Shown here in pieces: positions 12,651 to 25,393 of a stretch of DNA of 64,000 nt. The DNA comes from Mimachlamys varia (taxonomy: Eukaryota > Mollusca > Bivalvia > Pectinida > Pectinidae). Both the position numbers and the translations under genes were made by a program. Positions within the stretch are counted from its first letter, which is position 1; each line of letters begins with the position of its first letter. The stretch is from contig OX392532.1 in assembly GCA_947623455.1 (NCBI GenBank), positions 48,921,058 through 48,985,057 of the forward strand, read 5' to 3'. The notes beneath the pieces are model-generated. The model was not told where the DNA came from, ran no database searches, and worked only from the letters and a program-made list of their open reading frames with translations.

Positions 12651-15105
12651 GACTTCTTCATTGTCACACATACTTCTAAATCTTGTTACACTGACTTCTG
12701 TATTTGTCACATAGACTTAAGTATCTCGTCACACATACCTCTGTATCTTGTCATACAAACTTCTCTATCATGTCACACATACCTCTGTGTCTCGTCACAC
12801 ATATTTTTGTATCTTGCCACACAGACCTCGGTATTTGTTCACACAGACTTCTGTATCTTGTCACACAGACTTCTGTATCTTATCATACAAAGACATCTGT
12901 TTTTCGTTATGCAGATTTTTGTATCTCGTCACACAGACTCCTGTATCTTATCATACAAAGACTTCTGTTTCTCGTTACAAAGACTTCTGTATCTCGTCAC
13001 AAAGACTTCTGTATCTTTTCAAACAGACTTCTGTATCATGTTACACATACTTCTGTATCTCGTCACACAGACTTCTGTATTTGTCACACAGGCTTCTGTA
13101 TCTTGTCACACAGACTTCTGTATCTTGTCACACAGACCTCGGTATTTGTACATACAGACTTCTCTATCATATCACACATACTTTTGTATCTTGTCACACA
13201 TACTTTTGTATTTGTCACACATAATTATGTATCTTGTCACACACAGACTTCTGTATTTCGTCACACAGATTTCTGTATCTTGTAACACAGACATATGTAT
13301 TTTGTAACACATATGTCTGTATCTTGTCACACAGACATCGGTATTTGTTCACACAGACTTCTGTATCTTGTCACACATATTTCTGTATCTTGTCACACAT
13401 ACTTTTGTATCTCGTCACACGGACTTCTGTATCTCGTCACACCGACTCCTGTATCTTTTCACATAGGTTTCTTTGTTTTCACACATACTTCTGTATTTGT
13501 CATACAGACTTCTGTATCATATCACATGGACTTGTGTATCGTGTTACACATATTTCTGGGTTTTTTCATACAGACCTTAGTATATGTTCACAGAGACTTC
13601 CGTATATTTGTCACACATTCTTCTGTATCTTGTCACATGGACTTGTGTATCGTGTCACACATATTTCTGTATCTCGTTACACAGCCTTCTGTATCTCGTC
13701 ACACAGCTTTCTGTATCTTGTCACACAGCTTTCTATATCTTGTCACACAAAGACTTCTGTTTCTCGTTACCCAGACTTCTGTTTTCCGTCACATAAACTT
13801 CTGTATCTTGTCACACGGACTTCTGTATCTTTTAAAACAGACTTCTGTATCAGGTTACACATACTTCTGTATCTCGTCACACCGACTTCTGTATCTTTTC
13901 ACATAGGTTTCTTCGTTTTCACACATACTTCTGTATTTGTCACACAGACTTCTGTATCATATCACATGGACTTGTGTATCGTGTCACACATATTTCTGGG
14001 TTTTTTCATACAGACCTTAGTATTTATTCACAGAGACTTCTGTATATTTGTCACACATACTTCTGTATCTTGTCACATGGACTTGTGTATCGTCTCACAC
14101 ATATTTTTGTATCTCGTTACACAGACTTCTGTTTCCCGTCACACAGACTTCTGTATCTTGTCACACATACTTCTGTTTCTTGTCACTCGGACTTTTGTAT
14201 GTTGTCACACATATTTCTCCATTGGCATACATAATTCTGTATTTTGTCACTCACAGACTTCTGTATCGTGTGTCACACAGACTTCTGTAATTCGTCACAC
14301 AGAATTCTGTATCTTTTCACACAGACTTCTTCATTGTCACACATACTTCTGTGTGTTGTCACACAGACTTCTGTATTTTTCAAACAGACTTCTGTTTCTT
14401 GTCACACAGACTTCTGTATCTTGTCACACATACTTTTGTATTTGTCACACAGAATAATGTATCTTGTCACACACAGACTTCTGTATCTTGTAACACAGAC
14501 TTATATATTTTGTAACACAAATTTCTGTATCTTGTCACACAGACATCGGTATTTGTTCACACAGACTTCTGTATCTTGTCACACATATTTCTGTATCTTG
14601 TCACACCTACTTCTGTATCTCGTCACACGGACTTCTGTATCTTGTCACACAGACTTCTGTATTTGTCACACAGGCTTCTGTATCTTGTCACACAGACCTC
14701 GGTATTTGTACATACAGACTTCTCTACATGTATCATATCACACATACTTTTGTATCTTGTCACACATACTTTTGTATTTCGTCACAAACATTTCTGTATC
14801 TTGTAACACAGACTTATGTATTTTGTAACACATATTTCTGTATCTTGTCACACAGACATCGGTATTTGTTCACACAGACTTCTGTATCTTGTCACACATA
14901 TTTCTGTATCTTGTCACACATACTTTTGTATCTCGTCACACGGACTTCTGTATCTTGTCACACAGACTTCTTCATAGTCACATAGACTTCTGTATCTTGT
15001 CACACAGACCTCGGTATCTTGTAACACAGACTTCTCTATCTTGTCACACAGACTTCTGTATTTGTCACACAGGCTTCTGTATCTTGTCACACAGACCTCG
15101 GTATT
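12010..15105 (+). repeat. Region A long segment, copy 3
   Basis: Third occurrence of the segment seen at 1-2,007 (partial) and 5,060-8,155, at an offset of 6,949-6,950 bp from copy 2. It has CCATTGGCA at 14,219 and ACATGT at 14,726. Near its end it carries the same GTTCAG change beside the A-tract (15,165) as copy 1 (2,068), whereas copy 2 is followed by GTTCTG. That mixture of shared bases argues against simple stepwise duplication. Confidence 0.85.
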
Positions 15106-16734
15106 TGTACACACAGACTTATCTATCATATCACACATACTTCTGTATCTTATCGCAAAAAAAGTTCAGTTTATCGTTACACAGATTTTTGTATCTTGTC
15201 ACACAGACTTCGGTATATATGTCGAACATACTTCTGTTTCTTGTCACACAAAGACTTCTGTTTCTCGTTACACAGACTTCTGTTTCCCGTCACACGGACT
15301 TCTGTATCTTGTCACAAATATTTCTGTATCTTGTCACACATACTTCTTCATATTCACACAGACTTATTCATAGTCACACAAACTTCTTCATAGTCACACA
15401 AACCTCGGTATTTGTTCACACAGACTTTTGCATCTTGTCACACATACCTCTGTTTCTCGTCACACGGACTTCTCTATCATGTCACACATACCTCTGTGTC
15501 TCGTCACACATATTTTTGTATCTTGTCACACAGACCTCGGTATTTGTTCACACAGACTTCTGTATCTTGTCACACAGACTTCTGTATCTTATCATACAAA
15601 GACATCTGTTTCTCGTTATGCAGATTTTTGTATCTCGTCACACAGACTCCTGTATCTTATCATGCAAAGAATTCTGTTTCTCGTTACAAAGACTTCTGTA
15701 TCTCGTCACAAAGACTTCTGTATCTTTTCAAACAGACTTCTGTATCATGTTACACATACTTCTGTATCTCGTCACACCGACTTCTGTATCTTTTCACATA
15801 GATTTCTTCGTTTTCACACATACTTCTGTATGTTGTCACACATATTTCTGTATTTGTCACACAGACTTCTGTATCATGTCACATGGACTTGTGTATCGTG
15901 TTACACATATTTCTTTTTTTTTCACACAGACCTTAGTATTTGTTCACAGAGACTTCTGTATATTTGTCACACATACTTCTGTATCTTGTCACATGGACTT
16001 GTGTATCGTGTCACACATATTTCTGTATCTCGTTACACAGCCTTCTGTATCTCGTCACACAGCTTTCTATATCTTGTCACACAGCTTTCTGTATCTTGTC
16101 ACACAAAGACTTCTGTTTCTCGTTACCCAGACTTCTGTTTCCCGTCACATAAACTTCTGTATCTTGTCACACGGACTTCTGTATCTTTTAAAACAGACTT
16201 CTGTATCATGTTACACATACTTCTGTATCTCGTCACACATACTTCTGTATCTTTTCACATAGGTTTCTTCGTTTTCACACATACTTCTGTATTTGTCACA
16301 CAGACTTCTGTATCATATCACATGGACTTGTGTATCGTGTCACACATATTTCTGGTTTTTTTCATACAGACCTTAGTATTTGTTCACACAGCTTTCTGTA
16401 TCTTGTCACACAAAGACTTCTGTTTCTCGTTACCCAGACTTCTGTTTCCCGTCACATAAACGTCTGTATCTCGTCACACAGACTTCTGTATTTGTCACAC
16501 AGGCTTCTGTATCTTGTCACACAGACCTCGGTATTTGTACATACAGACTTCTCTATCATATCACACATACTTTTGTATTTGTCACACAGAATTATGTATC
16601 TTGTCACACACAGACTTCTGTATTTCGTCACACAGATTTCTGTATCTTGTAACACAGACATATGTATTTTGTAACACATATTTCTGTATCTTGTCACACA
16701 GACATCGGTATTTGTTCACACAGACTTCTGTATC
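14889..16734 (+). repeat. 1,846-bp HOR unit lacking one monomer
   Basis: Same ordered series as the 1,868-bp units at 2,524 and 8,339, but 22 bp shorter. The missing piece is one monomer of the ACTTTTGTATC / TTGTCACACAT type near 16,570: two such monomers stand in series near 10,018 and 11,887, only one here. Loss of exactly one monomer is what slippage or exchange in monomer register gives. Confidence 0.82.
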
Positions 16735-18628
16735 TTGTCACACATATTTCTGTATCTTGTCACACATACTTTTGTATCTCGTCACACGGATGTCTGTATC
16801 TTGTCACACAGACTTCTTCATAGTCACATAGACTTCTCTATCTTGTCACACAGACCTCGGTATCTTGTAACACAGACTTCTCTATCTTGTCACACAGACT
16901 TCTGTATTTGTCACACAGGCTTCTGTATCTTGTCACACAGACCTCGGTATTTGTACACACAGACTTATCTATCATATCACACATACTTCTGTATCTTATC
17001 GCAAAAACGTTCTGTTTATCGTTACACAGATTTTTGTATCTTGTCACACAGACTTCGGTATATATGTCGAACATACTTCTGTTTCTTGTCACACAAAGAC
17101 TTCTGTTTCTCGTTACCCAGACTTCTGTTTCCCGTCACATAAACTTCTGTATCTTGTCACACGGACTTCTGTATCTTTTAAAACAGACTTCTGTATCATG
17201 TTACACATACTTCTGTATCTCGTCACACCGACTTCTGTATCTTTTCACATAGGTTTCTTCGTTTTCACACAGACTTCTGTATTTGTCACAAAGGCTTCTG
17301 TATCATATCACATAGACTTGTGTATCGTGTCACACATATTTCTGGGTTTTTTCATACAGACTTTAGTATTTGTTCACACAGCTTTCTGTATCTTGTCACA
17401 CAAAAACTTCTGTTTCTCGTTACCCAGACTTCTGTTTCCCGTCACATAAACGTCTGTATCATGTCACACGGACTTCTGTATCTTTTAAAACAGACTTCTG
17501 TATCATGTTACACATACTTCTGTATCTCGTCACACAGACTTCTGTATTTGTCACACAGGCTTCTGTATCTTGTCACACAAACTTCTGTATCTTGTCACAC
17601 AGACCTCGGTATTTGTACATACAGACTTCTCTATCATATCACACATACTTTTGTATCTTGTCACACATACTTTTGTATTTGTCACACAGAATTATGTATC
17701 TTGTCACACACAGACTTCTGTATTTCGTCACACAGATTTCTGTATCTTGTAACACAGACATATGTATTTTGTAACACATATGTCTGTATCTTGTCACACA
17801 GACATCGGTATTTGTTCACACAGACTTCTGTATCTTGTCACACATATTTCTGTATCTTGTCACACATACTTTTGTATCTCGTCACACGGACTTCTGTATC
17901 TTGTCACACAGACTTCTTCATAGTCACATAGACTTCTGTATCTTGTCACACAGACCTCGGTATCTTGTAACACAGACTTCTCTATCTTGTCACACAGACT
18001 TCTGTATTTGTCTCACAGGCTTCTGTATCTTGTCACACAGACCTCGGTATTTGTACACACAGACTTATCTATCATATCACACATAATTCTGTATCTTATC
18101 GCAAAAAAAGTTCTGTTTATCGTTACACAGATTTTTGTATCTTGTCACACAGACTTCTGTATATTTGTCGAATATACTTCTGTTTCTTGTCACACAAAAA
18201 CTTCTGTTTCTCGTTACCCAGACTTCTGTTTCCCGTCACATAAACGTCTGTATCATGTCACACGGACTTCTGTATCTTTTAAAACAGACTTCTGTATCAT
18301 GTTACACATACTTCTGTATCTCGTCACACAGACTTCTGTATTTGTCACACAGGCTTCTGTATCTTGTCACACAGACTTCTGTATCTTGTCACACAGACCT
18401 CGGTATTTGTACATACAGACTTCTCTATCATATCACACATACTTTTGTATCTTGTCACACATACTTTTGTATTTGTCACACAGAATTATGTATCTTGTCA
18501 CACACAGACTTCTGTATTTCGTCACACAGATTTCTGTATCTTGTAACACAGACATATGTATTTTGTAACACATATTTTTGTATCTTGTCACACAGACATC
18601 GGTATTTGTTCACACAGACTTCTGTATC
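16735..18628 (+). repeat. Shortened HOR units (1,100 and 794 bp)
   Basis: The same starting series occurs at 16,735, 17,835 and 18,629, so this interval holds one 1,100-bp and one 794-bp unit. Both retain the A-tract marker (near 16,999 and 18,099) and the ending of the 1.87-kb unit but lack much of its middle. In the first the A-tract reads five A then C. They look like internal-deletion derivatives of the 1.87-kb unit. Confidence 0.78.
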
Positions 18629-21340
18629 TTGTCACACATATTTCTGTATCTTGTCACACATACTTTTGTATCTCGTCACACGGACTTCTGTATCTTGTCA
18701 CACAGACTTCTTCATAGTCACATAGACTTCTGTATCTTGTCACACAGACCTCGGTATCTTGTAACACAGACTTCTCTATCTTGTCACACAGACTTCTGTA
18801 TTTGTCACACAGGCTTCTGTATCTTGTCACACAGACCTCGGTATTTGTACACACATACTTATCTATCATATCACACATACTTCTGTATCTTATCGCAAAA
18901 AAGTTCTGTTTATCGTTACACAGATTTTTGTATCTTGCCACACAGACTTCAGTATATTTGTCGAACATACTTCTGTTTCTTGTCACACAAAGACTTCTGT
19001 TTCTCGTTACACAGACTTCTGTTTCCCGTCACACGGACTTCTGTATCTTGTCACAAATATTTCTGTATCTTGTCACACATACTTCTTCATATTCACACAG
19101 ACTTATTCATAGTCACACAAACTTCTTCATAGTCACACAAACCTCGGTATTTGTTCACACAGACTTTTGCATCTTGTCACACATACCTCTGTTTCTCGTC
19201 ACACGGACTTCTTCATTGTCACACATACTTCTAAATCTTGTTACACTGACTTCTGTATTTGTCACATAGACTTAAGTATCTCGTCACACATACCTCTGTA
19301 TCTTGTCATACAAACTTCTCTATCATGTCACACATACCTCTGTGTCTCGTCACACATATTTTTGTATCTTGTCACACAGACCTCGGTATTTGTTCACACA
19401 GACTTCTGTATCTCGTCACACAGACTCCTGTATCTTATCATGCAAAGACTTCTGTATCTCGTCACACAGACTTCTGTTTCTCGTTACAAAGACTTCTGTT
19501 TCTCGTCACACAGACTTCTGTATCTTTTCAAACAGACTTCTGTATCATGTTACACATACTTCTGTATCTCGTCACACCGACTTCTGTATCTTTTCACATA
19601 GGTTTCTTTTTTTTTCAAACATACTTCTGTATGTTGTCACACATACTTCTGTATTTGTCACACAGACTTCTGTATCATATCACATGGACTTGTGTATCGT
19701 GTTACACATATTTCTGTTTTTTTTCATACAGACCTTAGTATTTGTTCACACAGATTTCTGTATATTTATCACACATACTTCTGTATCTTGTCACATGGAC
19801 TTGTGTATAGTCTCACACATATTTTTGTATCTTGTCACACAGACCTCGGTATTTGTTCACACAGACTTCTGTATCTTGTCACACAGACTTCTGTATCTTA
19901 TCATACAAAGACATCTGTTTCTCGTTATGCAGATTTTTGTATCTCGTCACAAAGACTCCTGTATTTTATCATACAAAGACTTCTGTTTCTCGTTACAAAG
20001 ACTTCTGTACCTCGTCACACAGACTTCTGTATCTTTTCACATAGATTTCTTCGTTTTCACACATACTTCTGTATGTTGTCACACATATTTCTGTATTTGT
20101 CACACAGACTTCTGTATCATGTCACATGGACTTGTGTATCGTGTTACACATATTTCTTTTTTTTTCACAGAGACCTTAGTATTTGTTCACAGAGACTTCT
20201 GTATATTTGTCATACATACTTCTGTATCTTGTCACATGGACTTGTGTATCGTGTCACACATATTTCTGTATCTCGTTACACAGCCTTCTGTATCTCGTCA
20301 CACAGCTTTCTATATTTTGTCACACAGCTTTCTGTATCTTGTCACACAAAGACTTCTGTTTCTCGTTACCCAGACTTCTGCTTCCCGTCACATAAACTTC
20401 TGTATCTTGTCACACGGACTTCTGTATCTTTTAAAACAGACTTCTGTATCATGTTACACATACTTCTGTATCTCGTCACACCGACTTCTGTATCTTTTCA
20501 CATAAGTTTCTTCGTTTTCACACATACTTCTGTATTTGTCACACAGACTTCTGTATCATATCACATGGACTTGTGTATCGTGTCACACATATTTCTGGTT
20601 TTTTTTCATACAGACCTTAGTATTTGTTCACACAGCTTTCTGTATCTTGTCACACAAAGACTTCTGTTTCTCATTACAGTGACTTCTGTTTCCCGTCACA
20701 TAAACGTCTGTATCTTGTCACACGGACTTCTGTATCTTTTAAAACAGACTTCTGTATCATGTTACACATACTTCTGTATCTCGTCACACCGACTTCTGTA
20801 TCTTTTCACATAGGTTTCTGTATCTCGTCACACATACTTCTGTATCTCGTCACACAGACTTCTGTATTTGTCACACAGGCTTCTGTATCTTGTCACACAG
20901 ACCTCGGTATTTGTACATACAGACTTCTCTATCATATCACACATACTTTTGTATCTTGTCACACAGATTTCTGTATCTTGTCACACAGAATTATGTATCT
21001 TGTCACACACAGACTTCTGTATTTCGTCACACAGATTTCTGTATCTTGTAACACAGACATATGTATTTTGTAACACATACTTCTGTATCTTGTCACACAG
21101 ACATCGGTATTTGTTCACACAGACTTCTGTATCTTGTCACACATATTTCTGTATCTTGTCACACATACTTTTGTATCTCGTCACACGGACTTCTGTATCT
21201 TGTCACACAGACTTCTTCATAGTCACATAGACTTCTGTATCTTGTCACAAAAAGACTTCTGTTTCTCATTACAGTGACTTCTGTTTCCCGTCACATAAAC
21301 GTCTGTATCTTGTCACACGGACTTCTGTATCTTTTAAAAC
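18629..21340 (+). repeat. Transitional segment between regions A and B
   Basis: About 2.7 kb of the same monomers in an order found only partly elsewhere. The left end follows the 1.87-kb pattern through the A-tract marker (18,892); it then passes to the TTCTAAATC variant (19,229), a second T-tract zone near 20,155 and a distinctive CATAGGTTTCTGTATCTCG arrangement near 20,810. That arrangement recurs near 58,267 (matching stretch offset about 37.46 kb), linking this segment to region D. Confidence 0.7.
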
Positions 21341-24300
21341 AGACTTCTGTATATATGTCGAACATACTTCTGTTTCTTGTCACACAAAGATTTCTGTTTC
21401 TCGTTACACAGACTTCTGTTTCCCGTCACACGGACTTCTGTATCTTGTCACAAATATTTCTGTATCTTGTCACACATACTTCTTCATATTCACACAGACT
21501 TATTCATAGTCACACAAACTTCTTCATAGTCACACAAACCTCGGTATTTGTTCACACAGACTTTTGCATCTTGTCACACATACCTCTGTTTCTCGTCACA
21601 CGGACTTCTTCATTGTCACACATACTTCTAAATCTTGTTACACTGACTTCTGTATTTGTCACATAGACTTAAGTATCTCGTCACACATACCTCTGTATCT
21701 TGTCATACAAACTTCTCTATCATGTCACACATACCTCTGTGTCTGGTCACACATATTTTTGTATCTTGTCACACAGACCTCGGTATTTGTTCACACAGAC
21801 TTCTGTATCTTGTCACACAGACTTCTGTATCTTATCATACAAAGACTTCTGTTTCTCGTTATGCAGATTTCTGTATCTCGTCACACAGACTCCTGTATCT
21901 TATCATACAAAGACTTCTGTTTCCCGTTACAAAGACTTCTGTATCTTATCATACAAAGTCTTCTGTTTCCCGTTACAAAGACTTCTGTATCTCGTCACAC
22001 AGACTTCTGTATCTTTTCAAACAGACTTCTGTATCATGTTACACATACTTCTGTATCTCGTCACACCGACTTCTGTATCTTTTCACATAGGTTTCTTTTT
22101 TTTTCAAACATAGACTTCTGTATTTCGTCATACATACTTCTGTATTTGTCACACAGACTTCTGTATCATATCACATGGATTTGTGTATCGTGTCACACAT
22201 ATTTCTGGTTTTTTTTCATACAGACCTTAGTATTTGTTCACACAGATTTCTGTATATTTGTCACACATACTTCTGTATCTTGTCACATGGACTTTTGTAT
22301 CTTGTCACGCAGACTTCTTCATTGTCACACAGACTGCTGTATCGTCTCACAAATATTTTTGTATCTCGTTACACAGCCTTCTGTAACTCGTCACACAGCT
22401 TTCTGTATCTTGTCACTCAAAGACTTCTGTTTCTCGTCACACAGACTTCTGTTTCCCGTCGCACAGACTTCTGTATCTTGTCACACGGACTTCTGTATCT
22501 TGTCACACAGACTTCTTCATAGTCACATAGACTTCTGTATCTTGTCACATAGACCTCGGTATCTTGTAACACAGACTTCTCTATCTTGTCACACAGACTT
22601 CTGTATTTGTCACACAGGCTTCTGTATCTTGTCACACAGACCTCGGTATTTGTACACACAGACTTATCTATCATATCACACATACTTCTGTATCTTATCG
22701 CAAAAAAAGTTCTGTTTATCGTTACACAGATTTTTGTATCTTGTCACACAGACTTCTGTATATATGTCGAACATACTTCTGTTTCTTGTCACACAAAGAT
22801 TTCTGTTTCTCGTTACACAGACTTCTGTTTCCCGTCACACGGACTTCTGTATCTTGTCACAAATATTTCTGTATCTTGTCACACATACTTCTTCATATTC
22901 ACACAGACTTATTCATAGTCACACAAACTTCTTCATAGTCACACAAACCTCGGTATTTGTTCACACAGACTTTTGCATCTTGTCACACATACCTCTGTTT
23001 CTCGTCACACGGACTTCTTCATTGTCACACATACTTCTAAATCTTGTTACACTGACTTCTGTATTTGTCACATAGACTTAAGTATCTCGTCACACATACC
23101 GCTGTATCTAGTCATACAAACTTCTCTATCATGTCACACATACCTCTGTGTCTCGTCACACATATTTTTGTATCTTGCCACACAGACCTCGGTATTTGTT
23201 CACACAGACTTCTGTATCTTGTCACACAGACTTCTGTATCTTATTATACAAAGACTTCTGTTTCTCGTTATGCAGATTTCTGTATCTCGTCACACAGACT
23301 CCTGTATCTTATCATACAAAGACTTCTGTTTCCCGTTACAAAGACTTCTGTATCTTATCATACAAAGTCTTCTGTTTCCCGTTACAAAGACTTCTGTATC
23401 TCGTCACACAGACTTCTGTATCTTTTCAAACAGACTTCTGTATCATGTTACACATACTTCTGTATCTCGTCACACCGACTTCTGTATCTTTTCACATAGA
23501 TTTCTTCGTTTTCACACATACTTCTGTATGTTGTCACACATATTTCTGTATTTGTCACACAGACTTCTGTATCATGTCACATGGACTTGTGTATCGTGTT
23601 ACACATATTTCTTTTTTTTTCACACAGACCTTAGTATTTGTTCACAGATACTTCTGTATATTTGTCACACATACTTCTGTATCTTGTCACATGGACTTGT
23701 GTATCGTGTCACAAATATTTCTGTATCTCGTTACACAGCCTTCTGTATTTCGTCACACAGCTTTCTGTATCTTGTTACACAGCTTTCTGTATCTTGTCAC
23801 ACAAAGACTTCTGTTTCTCGTTACCCAGACTTCTGTTTCCCGTCACATAAACTTCTGTATCTTGTCACACGGACTTCTGTATCTTTTAAAACAGACTTCT
23901 GTATCATGTTACACATACTTCTGTATCTCGTCACACCGACTTCTGTATCTTTTCACATAGGTTTCATCGTTTTCACACATACTTCTGTATTTGTCATACA
24001 GACTTCTGTATCATATCACATGGACTTGTGTATCGTGTTACACGTATTTCTGGGTTTTTTCATACAGACCTTAGTATTTGTTCACACAGATTTCTGTATA
24101 TTTGTCACACATACTTCTGTATCTTGTCACACGGACTTCTGTATCTTTTAGAACAAACTTCTGTATCATGTTACACATACTTCTGTATCTCGTCACACAG
24201 CTTTCTGTATCTTGTCACACAAAGACTTCTGTTTCTCGTTACACAGACTTCTGTTTCCCGTCAAAGAGATTTCTGTATCTTGTCACACGGACTTCTGTAT

Positions 24301-25393
24301 CTTTTAAAACAGACTTCTGTATCTTGTCACACATATTTCTGTATCTTGTCACACGGTCTTCTGTATCTTGTCACGCAGACTTCCTCATTCTAACACAGAC
24401 TTCTAAATCTTGTTACACTGACTTCTGTATTTGTCACATAGACTTAAGTATCTCGTCCTCATACCACTGTATCTTGTCATACAAACTTCTCTATCATGTC
24501 ACACATACCTCTGTGTCTCGTCACACATATTTTTGAATCTTGTCACACAGACCTCGGTATTTGTTCACACAGACTTCTGTATCTTGTCACACAGACTTCT
24601 GTATCTTATCATACAAAGACTTCTGTTTCTCGTTACAAAGACTTCTGTATCTCGTCACACAGACTTCTGTATCTTTTCAAACAGACTTCTGTATCATGTT
24701 ACACATACTTCTGTATCCATCTCGTCACACCGACTTCTGTATCTTTTCACATAGGTTTCTTTTTTTTTCAAACATAGACTTCTGTATTTCGTCATACATA
24801 CTTCTGTATTTGTCACACAGACTTCTGTATCATATCACATGGATTTGTGTATCGTGTAACACATATTTCTGTTTTTTTTTCATACAGACCTTAGTATTTG
24901 TTCACACAGATTTCTGTATATTTGTCACACATACTTCTGTATCTTGTCACATGGACTTTTGTATCTTGTCACGCAGACTGCTGTATCGTCTCACAAATAT
25001 TTTTGTATCTCGTTACACAGCCTTCTGTAACTCGTCACACAGCTTTCTGTATCTTGTCACTCAAAGACTTCTGTTTCTCGTCACACAGACTTCTGTTTCC
25101 CGTCGCACAGACTTCTGTATCTTGTCACACGGACTTCTGTATCTTGTCACACAGACTTCTTCATAGTCACATAGACTTCTGTATCTTGTCACATAGACCT
25201 CGGTATCTTGTAACACAGACTTCTCTATCTTGTCACACAGACTTCTGTATTTGTCACACAGGCTTCTGTATCTTGTCACACAGACCTCGGTATTTGTACA
25301 CACAGACTTATCTATCATATCACACATACTTCTGTATCTTATCGCAAAAAAAGTTCTGTTTATCGTTACACAGATTTTTGTATCTTGTCACAC
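21341..25393 (+). repeat. 4,053-bp composite HOR unit, copy 1
   Basis: The ordered series starting at the TATATATGTCGAACAT variant near 21,349 repeats in full 4,053 bp later. The unit is composite: recurring start points at 21,656 and 23,065 divide it into 1,409- and 2,644-bp parts. Near 24,975 this copy lacks one 20-bp CTTCATTGTCACACAG monomer present in the next copy. It also holds a four-base insertion near 24,717 (GTATCCATCTCG), which reads GTATCTATCTCG in the later copies. Confidence 0.87.
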
